Shown here piece by piece: positions 1-7,002 of a DNA stretch of 12,667 bases. A program made the translations under genes and the position numbers. A model generated the notes under the pieces. The model made no database searches and was not told where the DNA came from. It saw only the letters and a list, made by a program, of their open reading frames with translations. How positions within the stretch are numbered: position 1 is the stretch's first letter; each line of letters begins with the position of its first letter. This DNA comes from Pseudomonadota bacterium (GTDB lineage Bacteria; Pseudomonadota; Alphaproteobacteria; Rhodobacterales; Rhodobacteraceae), in the NCBI GenBank assembly GCA_022573605.1, contig JACZTQ010000062.1:1-12667 (forward strand), written 5' to 3'.

Positions 1-385
1 TAAAACCAATCGCCCCCTTCACGGCCTCGCCCAGCCCCATCGGGCGCGCGGGCGCAAGTTCCGGGTAATGGCGCGCCTCGACCGCGTCGACGATGCGGTC
101 GAGCATCAGGTTCACGAACATCGCCGCCACCGGGAACATCAGCAACGCCGACAGCAACACCATCGCCCCCAGCGCCAGCCCGCGCACCGCGGCGAGTGGC
201 GTCGCCACCTCGCCGATCAGCGGCAGATCGAAGCTGACCGGCAGCAGCCCGACCAGCCACACGGCGCCCAGCGACAACCCGGCCAGCAACCCCAGCGTCA
301 GCGCCAGCGACCAGGCCAGCACGCCGACGAAGCGGCCATCGGACAACTGCCCGGCGGCGCGCAGGAAATCGGTTATCAGAGCCAT
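1..385 (-). CDS. EI24-domain membrane protein (C-terminus outside window)
   Basis: The reading frame opens with ATG at 385 and runs off the left edge after 128 codons without a stop. The visible part starts MALITDFLRAAGQL and has two long hydrophobic segments, at about residues 20-45 and 70-95. It continues with FVNLMLDRIVDAVEARHYP, typical of the EI24 (CysZ-like) family of inner-membrane proteins. CysZ of E. coli takes up sulfate; many alphaproteobacterial EI24 proteins have no assigned substrate, so transport here is family inference only. The start overlaps the end of the nitroreductase gene by 10 nt, which implies translational coupling and fixes the start. The family is usually about 230-250 residues, so roughly half is missing. 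Confidence 0.8.
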   Translation of the reverse strand, partial: MALITDFLRAAGQLSDGRFVGVLAWSLALTLGLLAGLSLGAVWLVGLLPVSFDLPLIGEVATPLAAVRGLALGAMVLLSALLMFPVAAMFVNLMLDRIVDAVEARHYPELAPARPMGLGEAVKGAIGF

Positions 386-948
386 CTGATCAGCGCCGCC
401 ACATCGGGACGCGGCCGCTCCGGCGGCGCCGCGGTCTCGGTCCCGATATGGATGAAGCCGGCCACCGCCTCGCCCGCGCCGCAGCCGAGGAAATCGCGCC
501 GGAACACCCGGTCGTAGGCCATCGGGCCGGTCAGCCAGTTCGCCCCCCAGCCGCTGGCCAGGGCCGCGTTCAGCAAGGCCAGGCAGACCGCTCCGGCCGA
601 GAGATGCTGCTCCCACATCGGCACCTTTTCCGACCGCTTCGGGCTGGAGATCACCGCCACGATGACCGCTCCTTGGGTGAACCCCGCGACCGCCTTCGCG
701 GTGGCCTTCTCGTCGAGCTCCAACGCCGCCGCCCTTGTCGCCGCCAGCGCCGCCGCCCGTTCGCGCGCCGCCCCCGCGATGACGACGAAGCGCCACGGCT
801 CCAGCTTGGCGTGGTCGGGGCTGCGCGCCGCGGCGGTCAGGATGCGCATCAGGCCGGCGCGGTCGGGCCCGCCCGGCCCCAGCGTCTTGGCCGGGCGCGA
901 GCGGCGCGACAGCAGGAACTCCATTACCTCTGGAATTGGATCGGGCAT
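376..948 (-). CDS. YdjA-like nitroreductase family FMN oxidoreductase
   Basis: This 190-residue protein aligns along its whole length, from memory, with E. coli YdjA, a small single-domain nitroreductase that binds FMN and uses NAD(P)H. Landmarks are the N-terminal SRRS motif (about residues 14-17), PDHAKLEPWRFVVI (residues 44-57; PDH-x4-PW is the YdjA signature), KVPMWEQHLSAGA (about 107-119), and GWGANWLTGP followed by the C-terminal GFIHIGT strand. The physiological substrate of this subfamily is not established. ATG 948 is preceded by GGAG about 8 nt upstream and lies 15 nt after the GNAT stop. Its end overlaps the EI24 gene, so the three genes look like one operon. The length is normal (YdjA is 183 aa) and no frameshift is seen. 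Confidence 0.9.
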   Translation of the reverse strand: MPDPIPEVMEFLLSRRSRPAKTLGPGGPDRAGLMRILTAAARSPDHAKLEPWRFVVIAGAARERAAALAATRAAALELDEKATAKAVAGFTQGAVIVAVISSPKRSEKVPMWEQHLSAGAVCLALLNAALASGWGANWLTGPMAYDRVFRRDFLGCGAGEAVAGFIHIGTETAAPPERPRPDVAALIRWL

Positions 949-963
949 GCGTGCTCTCCGTAA

Positions 964-1686
964 TTAGCCGACATTCACCAGGATCGGGCGGGTCAGGGCG
1001 CTCAGGCTCTGTTTTTGCCGCCCCTCGGCGTCGAAATTGTCCGGGTCGAGCCAGCGCTCGAAGGCGGCCTGCAAGGCCGGCCACTCGGCATCGACGGCGG
1101 CATACCAGGCGGTGTCGCGGTTGCGGCCCTTGTAGCTGGTGGCTTGGCGAAACACCCCCTCAAAGGACAGCCCGAGCCGCATCGCGGCGCGCCGCGAGGG
1201 CGCGTTCAGGGCGTCGCATTTCCACTCGTAGCGCCGATAGCCCGCTATGAACGCCCATTTCATCATCAGATACATCGCCTCGGTGGCGCCGGTCGAGCGC
1301 TGCAACAGGGGCGAGAAGTTGATGTTCCCGACCTCGATCGACCCCGCCTCCGGGGCGATCCGCAGATAGCTTGCCACCCCCGCCGCCGCGCCGTCCTCCT
1401 GGCGCAGCACGGCATAGAACATCGGATCGCCGTCGCGGGTCACCTCGCCCACCCAGTCCCGATAGGACGCCAGGCTGTCGAACGGGCCATAGGCCATATA
1501 GGTCCAGTTGCGCCCCTCGCGGTCGAGCCCGTTGGCGTCGTGCAGCGCCTCGGCATGGGCCACCACCAGCGGCTCCAACCGCACCAGCCGCCCCTCCATC
1601 ACGGCGCGCACGGGGCGCGGCGGGGGGCTCCAGCCCGCGGGCAAGGGTGCGCCGACGGGATCGCCGGGTTCGCTGGCATGGGTCAT
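964..1686 (-). CDS. GNAT-family N-acetyltransferase (RimJ/RimL-like)
   Basis: A 240-residue protein with an Acetyltransf_3 (RimJ/RimL-type) GNAT fold over about residues 30-205. The sequence passes through GRLVRLEPLVVAHAEAL near the start of the domain, a central strand IEVGNINFSPLLQ, the acetyl-CoA loop region with STGATEAMYLMMKWAF, and WKCDALNAPSRRAAMRLGLS, the usual C-terminal RimJ motif in which the Asn side chain faces CoA. The acceptor cannot be predicted; the family includes ribosomal-protein, antibiotic and metabolite acetyltransferases. The open frame extends 15 codons further to a TTG at 1731, but ATG 1686 is preferred because the extension is Arg/His-rich and unlike the family. No clear Shine-Dalgarno sequence precedes either. 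The gene heads the GNAT-nitroreductase-EI24 operon. Confidence 0.85.
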   Translation of the reverse strand: MTHASEPGDPVGAPLPAGWSPPPRPVRAVMEGRLVRLEPLVVAHAEALHDANGLDREGRNWTYMAYGPFDSLASYRDWVGEVTRDGDPMFYAVLRQEDGAAAGVASYLRIAPEAGSIEVGNINFSPLLQRSTGATEAMYLMMKWAFIAGYRRYEWKCDALNAPSRRAAMRLGLSFEGVFRQATSYKGRNRDTAWYAAVDAEWPALQAAFERWLDPDNFDAEGRQKQSLSALTRPILVNVG

Positions 1687-1781
1687 GGGTCGGTGCCTGT
1701 GTCGCGTTCGTGGGCCGGGGCCTTTTGCCAATCGCCGCGCGATCCCGCAATCCCTTTTGTGTCTGGCCGCCTATTTCCGGA

Positions 1782-2165
1782 TCACTGGCGACTGGCCTCG
1801 CACCGGCACAGTTCCCGCAGATAGAGCACCAGCTCGTCGATCTCTTCCGCCGTCAGGGTCTTGCCCCAGGCCGGCATCAGTTCCGAGCTGTCCACGGCAT
1901 CGCCGCCGCCGGTGATCGCCTGGCGCAGGTGGTCGTCGCTGAGCTCGCTCATCTGCTTGGCGTTGGCGTGATTGCGCGGCGACACCGCCAGCCCGCCCGA
2001 GGTCTGGTTGATGCCTTCGCCATTGCCCAGCGTGCCATGACACTGGACGCAATACAGGCGATAATTTTCCTCCGCCGGCGCCGCCCGGGCCGGGGCAAAT
2101 CCGGCGGCAATCGCCAGGACGCCGATCAGGCCGGCCAGCACGGTTGCGGATTTGGTCATTGCCAT
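1782..2165 (-). CDS. Exported mono-heme class I cytochrome c
   Basis: A 127-residue periplasmic electron carrier. Residues 1-28 form a Sec signal peptide ending ARA, followed by a single heme attachment site CVQCH at 39-43. The distal Met ligand is probably M97 in SSELMPAWGKTLT, and the helix EEIDELVLYLREL closes the fold. This is the normal size and layout of a class I cytochrome c. It ends with an unusual CRCEASRQ tail carrying two extra cysteines (C120, C122). The gene begins 7 nt after the stop of the di-heme cytochrome and is the last of a three-gene redox operon. ATG 2165 and ATG 2159 are both possible; a GAGG lies 3-4 nt before the first and about 8 nt before the second, so 2159 is plausible. 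Its redox partner is unknown. Confidence 0.92.
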   Translation of the reverse strand: MAMTKSATVLAGLIGVLAIAAGFAPARAAPAEENYRLYCVQCHGTLGNGEGINQTSGGLAVSPRNHANAKQMSELSDDHLRQAITGGGDAVDSSELMPAWGKTLTAEEIDELVLYLRELCRCEASRQ

Positions 2166-2172
2166 GCCCTCG

Positions 2173-2868
2173 TCACTTCATCGCGGCGAGGAACAGGGCC
2201 AGCATCTCGCGTTTGCGGTGCGACATCTCGATGCGCGGCATCCAGGTCTTCGGGTCCCAGTATTGCGGGTTCTCGATCCTGGCGTAGATCCAGTCGGGAT
2301 TGAGCCGCGCCCCGGCGTTGGCCAGGTCGGGCCCCGAGATGCCGCCCATTTCCTTCTTGCGGAACCTGATCCGGTGACAGCCGATGCACGGGAGCTGCTT
2401 GGTGAACATGCGCAACGCCTTGCGGGCCTTGAAGTCCCGCTCCGGATCGACCACCCCGACCGCCATCGCGGGATCCTCCAGCGTCATCAGGTAATCGGCC
2501 ACCGCCTCGGCTTCGCCGGCGCCGAGCTTCGCCGGGCAAGGCATGACGCTTGCCTCCCTGATCCGGTCCCTGCCATCCTCGTTGACGATATTGTTGAGGA
2601 ACATCACTCCGGCGCGGCGGATCAGGGTCGGGGCTTGCAGCCATTCGACCAGCCAGGGACGGTTGAACTTGCTGCCGGCATAGAACAGATCGGGCGCCCG
2701 GCGCTCCAGAACCCCCTGGAAGGTCGCCGGCGCCGGCCCGGAGAAGTCGTGGCAACCGGCGCAGTTCTCTGCCGCCAGCGCCGCGCCGTCGAGCGCGGCG
2801 GCCGGGGACGCGGGCGCCAGGAACACCAGCCCGGCGACCACGATGACGCTAAAACGGACGCCACCCAT
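2173..2868 (-). CDS. Exported di-heme cytochrome c
   Basis: A 231-residue periplasmic protein made of two c-type cytochrome domains. After a signal peptide (about 1-25, ending PAAA) comes heme site 1, CAGCH at 36-40, with M109 in SVMPCPAKL as the likely sixth ligand and VADYLMTL as the closing helix. Heme site 2 is CIGCH at 161-165, with M210 in DPKTWMPRIEM as the likely ligand. Such two-domain proteins usually shuttle electrons between a dehydrogenase or small carrier and a terminal acceptor. Its start overlaps the cupredoxin stop by one base (TGATG), so the two are translationally coupled. The same frame stays open upstream to 3465, but that stretch runs out of frame through the cupredoxin gene and has no export signal, so ATG 2868 is chosen. 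The specific subfamily is not recognised. Confidence 0.92.
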   Translation of the reverse strand: MGGVRFSVIVVAGLVFLAPASPAAALDGAALAAENCAGCHDFSGPAPATFQGVLERRAPDLFYAGSKFNRPWLVEWLQAPTLIRRAGVMFLNNIVNEDGRDRIREASVMPCPAKLGAGEAEAVADYLMTLEDPAMAVGVVDPERDFKARKALRMFTKQLPCIGCHRIRFRKKEMGGISGPDLANAGARLNPDWIYARIENPQYWDPKTWMPRIEMSHRKREMLALFLAAMK

Positions 2869-3353
2869 CACTGGATGACAATGGTGCCCTTCATGCCCTT
2901 CTGGGCATGGGTCTCCCCGTCCTTCTCCTTGATCGAGCAGGAAAGATCGGTGATCGTTCCCGTCGCCACCGGGACGAACCACCATTCGGTGGTGCCACCC
3001 GGGTAGACCTCGATCTCCCGGATCGCGCCCTTGATCTCGCCGATCGTCTTGGCGCCGGGGCCAAGGTCGTCCATGACCTGGACCTTGCGCGTCCAGACCT
3101 TGGCGGCCAGGCCGAGCGAGGTGAAGTAGTGCTTGCTGTTGGAGGGGTTGTGGATCACCAGCTTGTAGAGCTTTCCGGTCTCGAAGGTCAGGTGGTCGGG
3201 GTAGAACTTGTGGTCCTTGACGCCGTCCTTGCCGAGATCGATCCGCACGGTGATCGGCTCCTGCTTGGACAGATCGCCCAGGGCGCTGGCGCCGGTGGGG
3301 AACAGCAGCGCCGCGGCCAGAACCGCCGCCATTGATGTCAGCAGCTTGCGCAT
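2868..3353 (-). CDS. Exported cupredoxin with an expanded type 1 copper loop
   Basis: A 161-residue protein with a signal peptide (residues 1-24, ending GASA) and a single cupredoxin domain. Candidate type 1 copper ligands are H75 (SNSKHYF), C139, H149 and M154 in DLSCSIKEKDGETHAQKGM, followed by the final strand KGTIVIQ. The ligand loop is C-x9-H-x4-M, longer than in plastocyanin (C-x2-H-x4-M) or azurin (C-x4-H-x3-M), while the KGM-KGT end matches ordinary cupredoxins. It probably carries electrons in the periplasm together with the two cytochromes encoded immediately downstream. ATG 3353 is fixed by a strong AAGGAG six bases upstream and by the signal peptide; the open frame to 3410 is ignored. 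Copper binding is inferred from residue pattern only, and the exact family is not recognised. Confidence 0.88.
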   Translation of the reverse strand: MRKLLTSMAAVLAAALLFPTGASALGDLSKQEPITVRIDLGKDGVKDHKFYPDHLTFETGKLYKLVIHNPSNSKHYFTSLGLAAKVWTRKVQVMDDLGPGAKTIGEIKGAIREIEVYPGGTTEWWFVPVATGTITDLSCSIKEKDGETHAQKGMKGTIVIQ

Positions 3354-3359
3354 TTCGTA

Positions 3360-3365
3360 CTCCTT
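3360..3365 (-). promoter_or_regulatory. Ribosome binding site of the cupredoxin gene
   Basis: AAGGAG, six bases before ATG 3353. It is one of the strongest Shine-Dalgarno matches in the window. It decides the start in favour of MRKLLTS rather than an upstream codon, and suggests that the operon is translated efficiently. Confidence 0.8.
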
Positions 3366-3441
3366 CTTCGATAGGGCATTTTCGGGCAGACGTTTTGCCT
3401 CCCCGGTCACGGAGCGTGAGTCTACCCGCTCGGGAGAATGG

Positions 3442-3483
3442 AAAAAATCGGGGAGTTCCCGGCACTTGTAGGGGAATTCCCCT
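3442..3483 (-). terminator. Intrinsic terminator after the response regulator, with self-palindromic arms
   Basis: Read on the minus strand, GGGGAATTCCC (3482-3472) and GGGAACTCCCC (3460-3450) pair over 11 positions with one A-C mismatch around an 11-nt loop. GATTTTTT (3449-3442) follows directly. This has the form of a Rho-independent terminator and starts inside the TAG stop of the regulator gene, so it probably ends the kinase-regulator transcript. Each arm is also nearly palindromic by itself (AGGGGAATTCCCCT at 3470-3483 is perfect), and the arms start 21 bp apart, so a second role as a protein-binding site is possible. Confidence 0.75.
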
Positions 3484-4093
3484 AGTCGTCCGGCAGGCCC
3501 ACGGCCATCTGAACCAGCGCCGCCAGCGACCTGGCCCGCATCTTGCGCATCACCCTGGCGCGGTGAATTTCGACCGTCTTGCCGCTGATCGCGAGACGGT
3601 GCGCGATGCTCTTGTTGGTCTCGCCGCCGACCACCAGCTCGAACACCTGCCGCTCGCGCCGGGTCAGGGTATCGAGCCGGCGCAAGGTCTCGTCCCGCGC
3701 CTCGCGCGCGCTGTCCGAGCGCAGGCTCTGCGCCACCGCCCGCTGGATGCGGTCGAGCAGCAACTCGTTGTTGAACGGCTTTTCGATAAAGTCCACGGCG
3801 CCGGCCTTCATCGCCTGGACCGCGACCGGCACGTTGCCATGGCCGGTGAGGATGACGACCTGAAGCGCGATGGCGCGCTCCGCCAGCTCGCGTTGCAGCT
3901 CCAGCCCGCTCATGCCGGGCATCCGCACATCGAGCAGCAGGCAGCCCGGGCGGCCGGGCCGGTAGGCGTCGAGAAAATCCTGGGCCGAGGCGTAGGCCTC
4001 GACCTTGAGATCGATCGACCGGATCAGCCCGGTCAGGAAACGCCGCACCGCGTCGTCGTCGTCGACAATGAAGACCGTGGGTTCATGCGTCAT
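3482..4093 (-). CDS. FixJ-family response regulator (receiver + LuxR HTH)
   Basis: A 203-residue two-domain transcription factor. The receiver domain covers about residues 5-120, with the acidic pocket DDDD (11-14), the phosphorylation site D55 in LLLDVRMPG, the switch residue T83 and K105 in the EKPF motif. The DNA-binding domain covers about 140-198 and has the LuxR/FixJ pattern LTRRERQV, GGETNKSIAHRLAIS and KTVEIHRARVMRKM. This FixJ/TtrR/NodW class acts as a phosphorylation-dependent activator. ATG 4093 lies inside the end of the kinase gene (11-nt overlap), so the two form a matched pair. The longer frame to 4330 lies antisense-free but wholly inside the kinase gene and is rejected. The adjacent cupredoxin-cytochrome operon is the obvious target, but this is inferred from position. 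Confidence 0.95.
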   Translation of the reverse strand: MTHEPTVFIVDDDDAVRRFLTGLIRSIDLKVEAYASAQDFLDAYRPGRPGCLLLDVRMPGMSGLELQRELAERAIALQVVILTGHGNVPVAVQAMKAGAVDFIEKPFNNELLLDRIQRAVAQSLRSDSAREARDETLRRLDTLTRRERQVFELVVGGETNKSIAHRLAISGKTVEIHRARVMRKMRARSLAALVQMAVGLPDD

Positions 4094-5618
4094 CGGCGAC
4101 ACCGTCATGCAATCCGGGCAAGGTAAAATGAAACTCGGCGCCGTTCTCGCCAGCGGCGGCGGCCCAGAGCCGCCCGCCGTGCGATTCGATGATCGACCGG
4201 CTGATCGAGAGGCCGAGACCCAGACCCTGGGGCTTGGTGGTATGGAACGGCTCGAACAGGTGTTGCCCGATCTCGGGCGATATGCCGTGGCCATGATCGC
4301 GGACCACAACCTCGATGGAACCGTCGGCAAGGGCGCGGGTGCGGATGGCGAGGCGGCGCGCGCCCGCCTCGGTGTCGCGCATGGCTTCGATGCCGTTATG
4401 GGCGAGATTGAGCACGACCTGCTGAAGCTGGATCGGGTCGGCGGTCACCGGCAACACGGCGGCGGCCAGATCGAGCTCGACCTCGACCCGATGCGCGTGC
4501 GCGTCCGAGTGCAGCAACGCCTCGATATCGCGGATCGCGTCGTTGACATCGATGCGCTCGTCGCGCGGCGCTTCCTTGTGGATGAAATCGCGCACCCGGC
4601 GGATGATCTGGGTCGCCCGCTCGGCCTGCTCGGCGCTCTGTTCCATCGCGTCGAGCAACTTCTCGCGCGATCCGTCACCGCCGCGCAGGCTGGTGAGACA
4701 GAACTGGGCGCAGCCGGAGATCACCGCCAGCGGCTGGTTGAGTTCGTGGGCCAGATTGGTCGCCATCTCGCCGATCAGGCTGACCCGCCCGACATGGGCC
4801 AATTCGTCCCGGTGGCGCTGCACCTGGTCGTGCATGCGTTTTCGCTCGGCGATCTCCTCGGTGAGCTTGCGGGTTCGCTCGGCGACCCGCCGCTCGAGTT
4901 TTTCGCGCGCCTCCGACAGCGCGGCGTTTTTCTCGGTAATATCGGCGTACTGTTTCCTGATCGTTTGGTCGGCACGCCGGACGGCCATGAAAAGCAGCCA
5001 ATACAACAGCCCGGCGACGGGCAGGAAACCGAGCACCAGGTTTCTCGTCGACCGTCGCATGCCCGCCATCAGATGGGTCACGTCGGTGTAGAGTTCGAAC
5101 ACCCCCTCGACCGGGCCGCCGCCTTGCCGGATGGGGATATAACTCTCCACCAGGTCGCGCTCCTGAACGGTCTGCTCGAACGAACTCAGGATATCGCGAA
5201 AGGTCAGCTCGCTCGCCGGCTGTCCGGCGCGGGCGGCGGAAAAGGACCCCGGGTTATCGACTTCGGGCTCGCCGATCTCGCCCGGGTTCGACGAATAGAC
5301 CGTGAGGCCGTCGAGGTTATAGATCTTGATCTTCAGCACCGGGTGCCCGACGGTCGCCGCTTCCAGCGCCCGGGCGATCGCCCGGGTTCTCTCCCCACCG
5401 GCGCGGGTTTTCAACTCGGACTCCGACGCCGACATCACGAACGAGGCGATTTCCGGCCATACGATGCGCGCCACCGAGCGCGCCAGTTCCAGGTTCTGCC
5501 GTTCGGCGAATTCGATCAGGCGCTGCTCCTCGCCCTGGCGATAGACGACGAAGGCGACAACCAGCGCGATGACCGCCGCGGCGCTGGTCAGCAGGAAAAA
5601 GCGGACAAGTCTGAACAT
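4083..5618 (-). CDS. Membrane-bound sensor histidine kinase
   Basis: A 511-residue kinase. TM1 is at about residues 7-26 and TM2 at about 193-213, enclosing a periplasmic sensor of about 165 residues. The sensor contains KIYNLDGLTVYSS and VEGVFELYTDVT, which resembles a Cache/PAS-like fold. A coiled coil follows (about 225-275), then the DHp domain with H291 in NLAHELNQPLAVI. The ATPase domain has the N box NLAHNGIEAM (404-413), G1 DHGHGIS (441-447), the F box LFEPF (454-458) and G2 GLGLGLS (465-471), all intact. It belongs to the FixL/DctB/TtrS type of kinase. Two cysteines, C303 and C307, lie in the DHp helix just after H291. ATG 5618 begins the first TM segment; a GTG at 5684 would add 22 residues unlike a membrane leader. 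The ligand is unknown. Confidence 0.94.
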   Translation of the reverse strand: MFRLVRFFLLTSAAAVIALVVAFVVYRQGEEQRLIEFAERQNLELARSVARIVWPEIASFVMSASESELKTRAGGERTRAIARALEAATVGHPVLKIKIYNLDGLTVYSSNPGEIGEPEVDNPGSFSAARAGQPASELTFRDILSSFEQTVQERDLVESYIPIRQGGGPVEGVFELYTDVTHLMAGMRRSTRNLVLGFLPVAGLLYWLLFMAVRRADQTIRKQYADITEKNAALSEAREKLERRVAERTRKLTEEIAERKRMHDQVQRHRDELAHVGRVSLIGEMATNLAHELNQPLAVISGCAQFCLTSLRGGDGSREKLLDAMEQSAEQAERATQIIRRVRDFIHKEAPRDERIDVNDAIRDIEALLHSDAHAHRVEVELDLAAAVLPVTADPIQLQQVVLNLAHNGIEAMRDTEAGARRLAIRTRALADGSIEVVVRDHGHGISPEIGQHLFEPFHTTKPQGLGLGLSISRSIIESHGGRLWAAAAGENGAEFHFTLPGLHDGVADDA

Positions 5619-5807
5619 GACCTCTTTGCTCCGCGGGTTCCACCGCCGCTCGATCGAGAACGCGTCCGGCGCGAGAGCGTCCACGAAACGCTGCGGGAAC
5701 CTGCCTGGCGGCGCTCGGGGCGCGCCATCGCGCTTGATCGCATATCGGCTCCGGGCATTCCACGGTCATGCGGCGCAGTGCGACGATTGGCGGCAGTCCG
5801 GGCCGGT

Positions 5808-6977
5808 TCAGGTCTCGGTCGCCTCGCGCATGATGGCGATCAGCGCCGCCTTCTGCTCGAAGCCGACGCCGGGGCTCTGGTGCAGGCCCACCATGCTGTC
5901 CTCGATGCGCGCCCCGTCGGCAAAACCGCCGAACGGGTGGAACACGTCCGGATAGCTCTCGTTGCCGCCCAGCCCGAGCCCGGCGGCGATGTTCAGGGCC
6001 ATCTGGTGGCCGCCATGGGGGATGCAGTTGGCGCGCGAAAAACCGTGCTCGGGCAGCAGGTCGAGGATGCGTTTGTACTCGACCAGCCCGTAGGACAGCG
6101 CCGGGTCGAATTGCAGCCAGTCGCGGTCGGGCCGCATTCCGCCGTGGCGCAGCAGGTTGCGCGCGTCCTGATGGCTGAACAGGTTCTCGCCGGTCGCCAT
6201 CGGGCCCGCGTAGTGCTGCGCCAGTTCTGCTTGCAAGGCATAGTCCAGCGGGTCGCCGGGCTCCTCGAACCAAAACAGCCCATAGGGCTCCAGCGCCTGC
6301 GCATAGGCGATTGCGGTCTCGAGATCGAACCGGCCATTGGCGTCGACCGCGAGATTTTGGCCACCCCCCACCACCTCCAGCGCCGCCTCGATGCGGGCGA
6401 GGTCCTGATCCAGCGGGACGCCGCCGATCTTGATCTTGCAGACCCGGTAGCCGCGCTCCAGATAGCTGCGCAATTCGGCCTTGAGGGCGTCGAGCCCCTT
6501 GCCCGGATAATAGTAGCCCCCGGCGGCATAGGTGAAGACCTGCTCGGCCACCTCGCCATCGTTCCAGCGGTCGGCGATCAGTCGCCACAGCGGCGCCTGC
6601 GCCAGCTTCGCCGCCAGGTCCCACAGCGCCATGTCAAGCACGCCCACCGCGACCGAGCGCTCGCCATGCCCGCCCGGTTTCTCGTTCGCCATCAGCAGCG
6701 GCCAGGCGCGGGCCGGGTCGATATTGCCGTCCTCGCCGATCAGCGCCTCCGGGTCGGCTTCGGTGAGGCGGGGGATGAAGCGCTCGTCGAGCAGGCCCTT
6801 GCAGGCGTAGCGCCCGTTCGAGTTGAAGCCGTAGCCGATCACCGGCTTGCCGTCGCGGATGGTATCCGAGACCAGCGCCACCACGCTGGCGGTCATCTTC
6901 GAGAAATCGATATAGGCGTTGGCGATGTCGGAAGAGATCGGCACCACGGCGTTGCGGATTTCGGTGATCCTCGTCAT
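5808..6977 (-). CDS. tarD: D-tartrate dehydratase, enolase superfamily
   Basis: A 389-residue enzyme of the mandelate racemase group. From memory it is nearly collinear with Bradyrhizobium TarD, also 389 aa, including YGFNSNGRY, NEKPGGHGERSVAVG, YAAGGYYYPGKGL, GGMRPDRDWLQFD and PHGGHQM. TarD removes water from D-tartrate to give oxaloacetate, using Mg2+. Expected active-site residues are present: K183 in the KIK motif, metal ligands D212, E238 and E264, and H321 as the general acid. The enzyme is presumably cytosolic, as there is no leader peptide. ATG 6977 has AGAGG seven bases upstream and gives exactly the family length; the frame open to 7019 passes through a hairpin and is rejected. No tartrate transporter or dedicated regulator is in the window. 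Mistaken assignment to another acid-sugar dehydratase is possible but unlikely. Confidence 0.92.
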   Translation of the reverse strand: MTRITEIRNAVVPISSDIANAYIDFSKMTASVVALVSDTIRDGKPVIGYGFNSNGRYACKGLLDERFIPRLTEADPEALIGEDGNIDPARAWPLLMANEKPGGHGERSVAVGVLDMALWDLAAKLAQAPLWRLIADRWNDGEVAEQVFTYAAGGYYYPGKGLDALKAELRSYLERGYRVCKIKIGGVPLDQDLARIEAALEVVGGGQNLAVDANGRFDLETAIAYAQALEPYGLFWFEEPGDPLDYALQAELAQHYAGPMATGENLFSHQDARNLLRHGGMRPDRDWLQFDPALSYGLVEYKRILDLLPEHGFSRANCIPHGGHQMALNIAAGLGLGGNESYPDVFHPFGGFADGARIEDSMVGLHQSPGVGFEQKAALIAIMREATET

Positions 6978-6984
6978 CGTCGCG

Positions 6985-6989
6985 CCTCT
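6985..6989 (-). promoter_or_regulatory. Ribosome binding site of tarD
   Basis: AGAGG, seven bases before ATG 6977. It supports this start over the in-frame codon at 7019 and over the out-of-frame ATG that lies between them. Confidence 0.65.
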
Positions 6990-7002
6990 GCATTCCTCTA
7001 AA

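Noticed and set aside
448..963. Plus-strand frames opposite the nitroreductase
   Set aside because: Arg/Gln-rich shadows of a gene with a full-length YdjA match.
1687..1781. Searched for a terminator of the cytochrome operon and a promoter for the GNAT operon
   Set aside because: No convincing hairpin with T-tract and no -35/-10 pair was found in these 95 bp, so none is reported.
2173..3465. A single 430-codon minus-strand frame suggesting a cupredoxin-cytochrome fusion
   Set aside because: The N-terminal part reads the cupredoxin gene in the wrong frame; the true cupredoxin frame and the signal peptide at 2868 show two separate genes.
4005..7001. A 998-codon open frame on the plus strand
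   Set aside because: It is exactly antisense to the kinase and tarD, which have clear family motifs. Its His/Gln/Arg-rich composition is what the complement of high-GC coding DNA gives.
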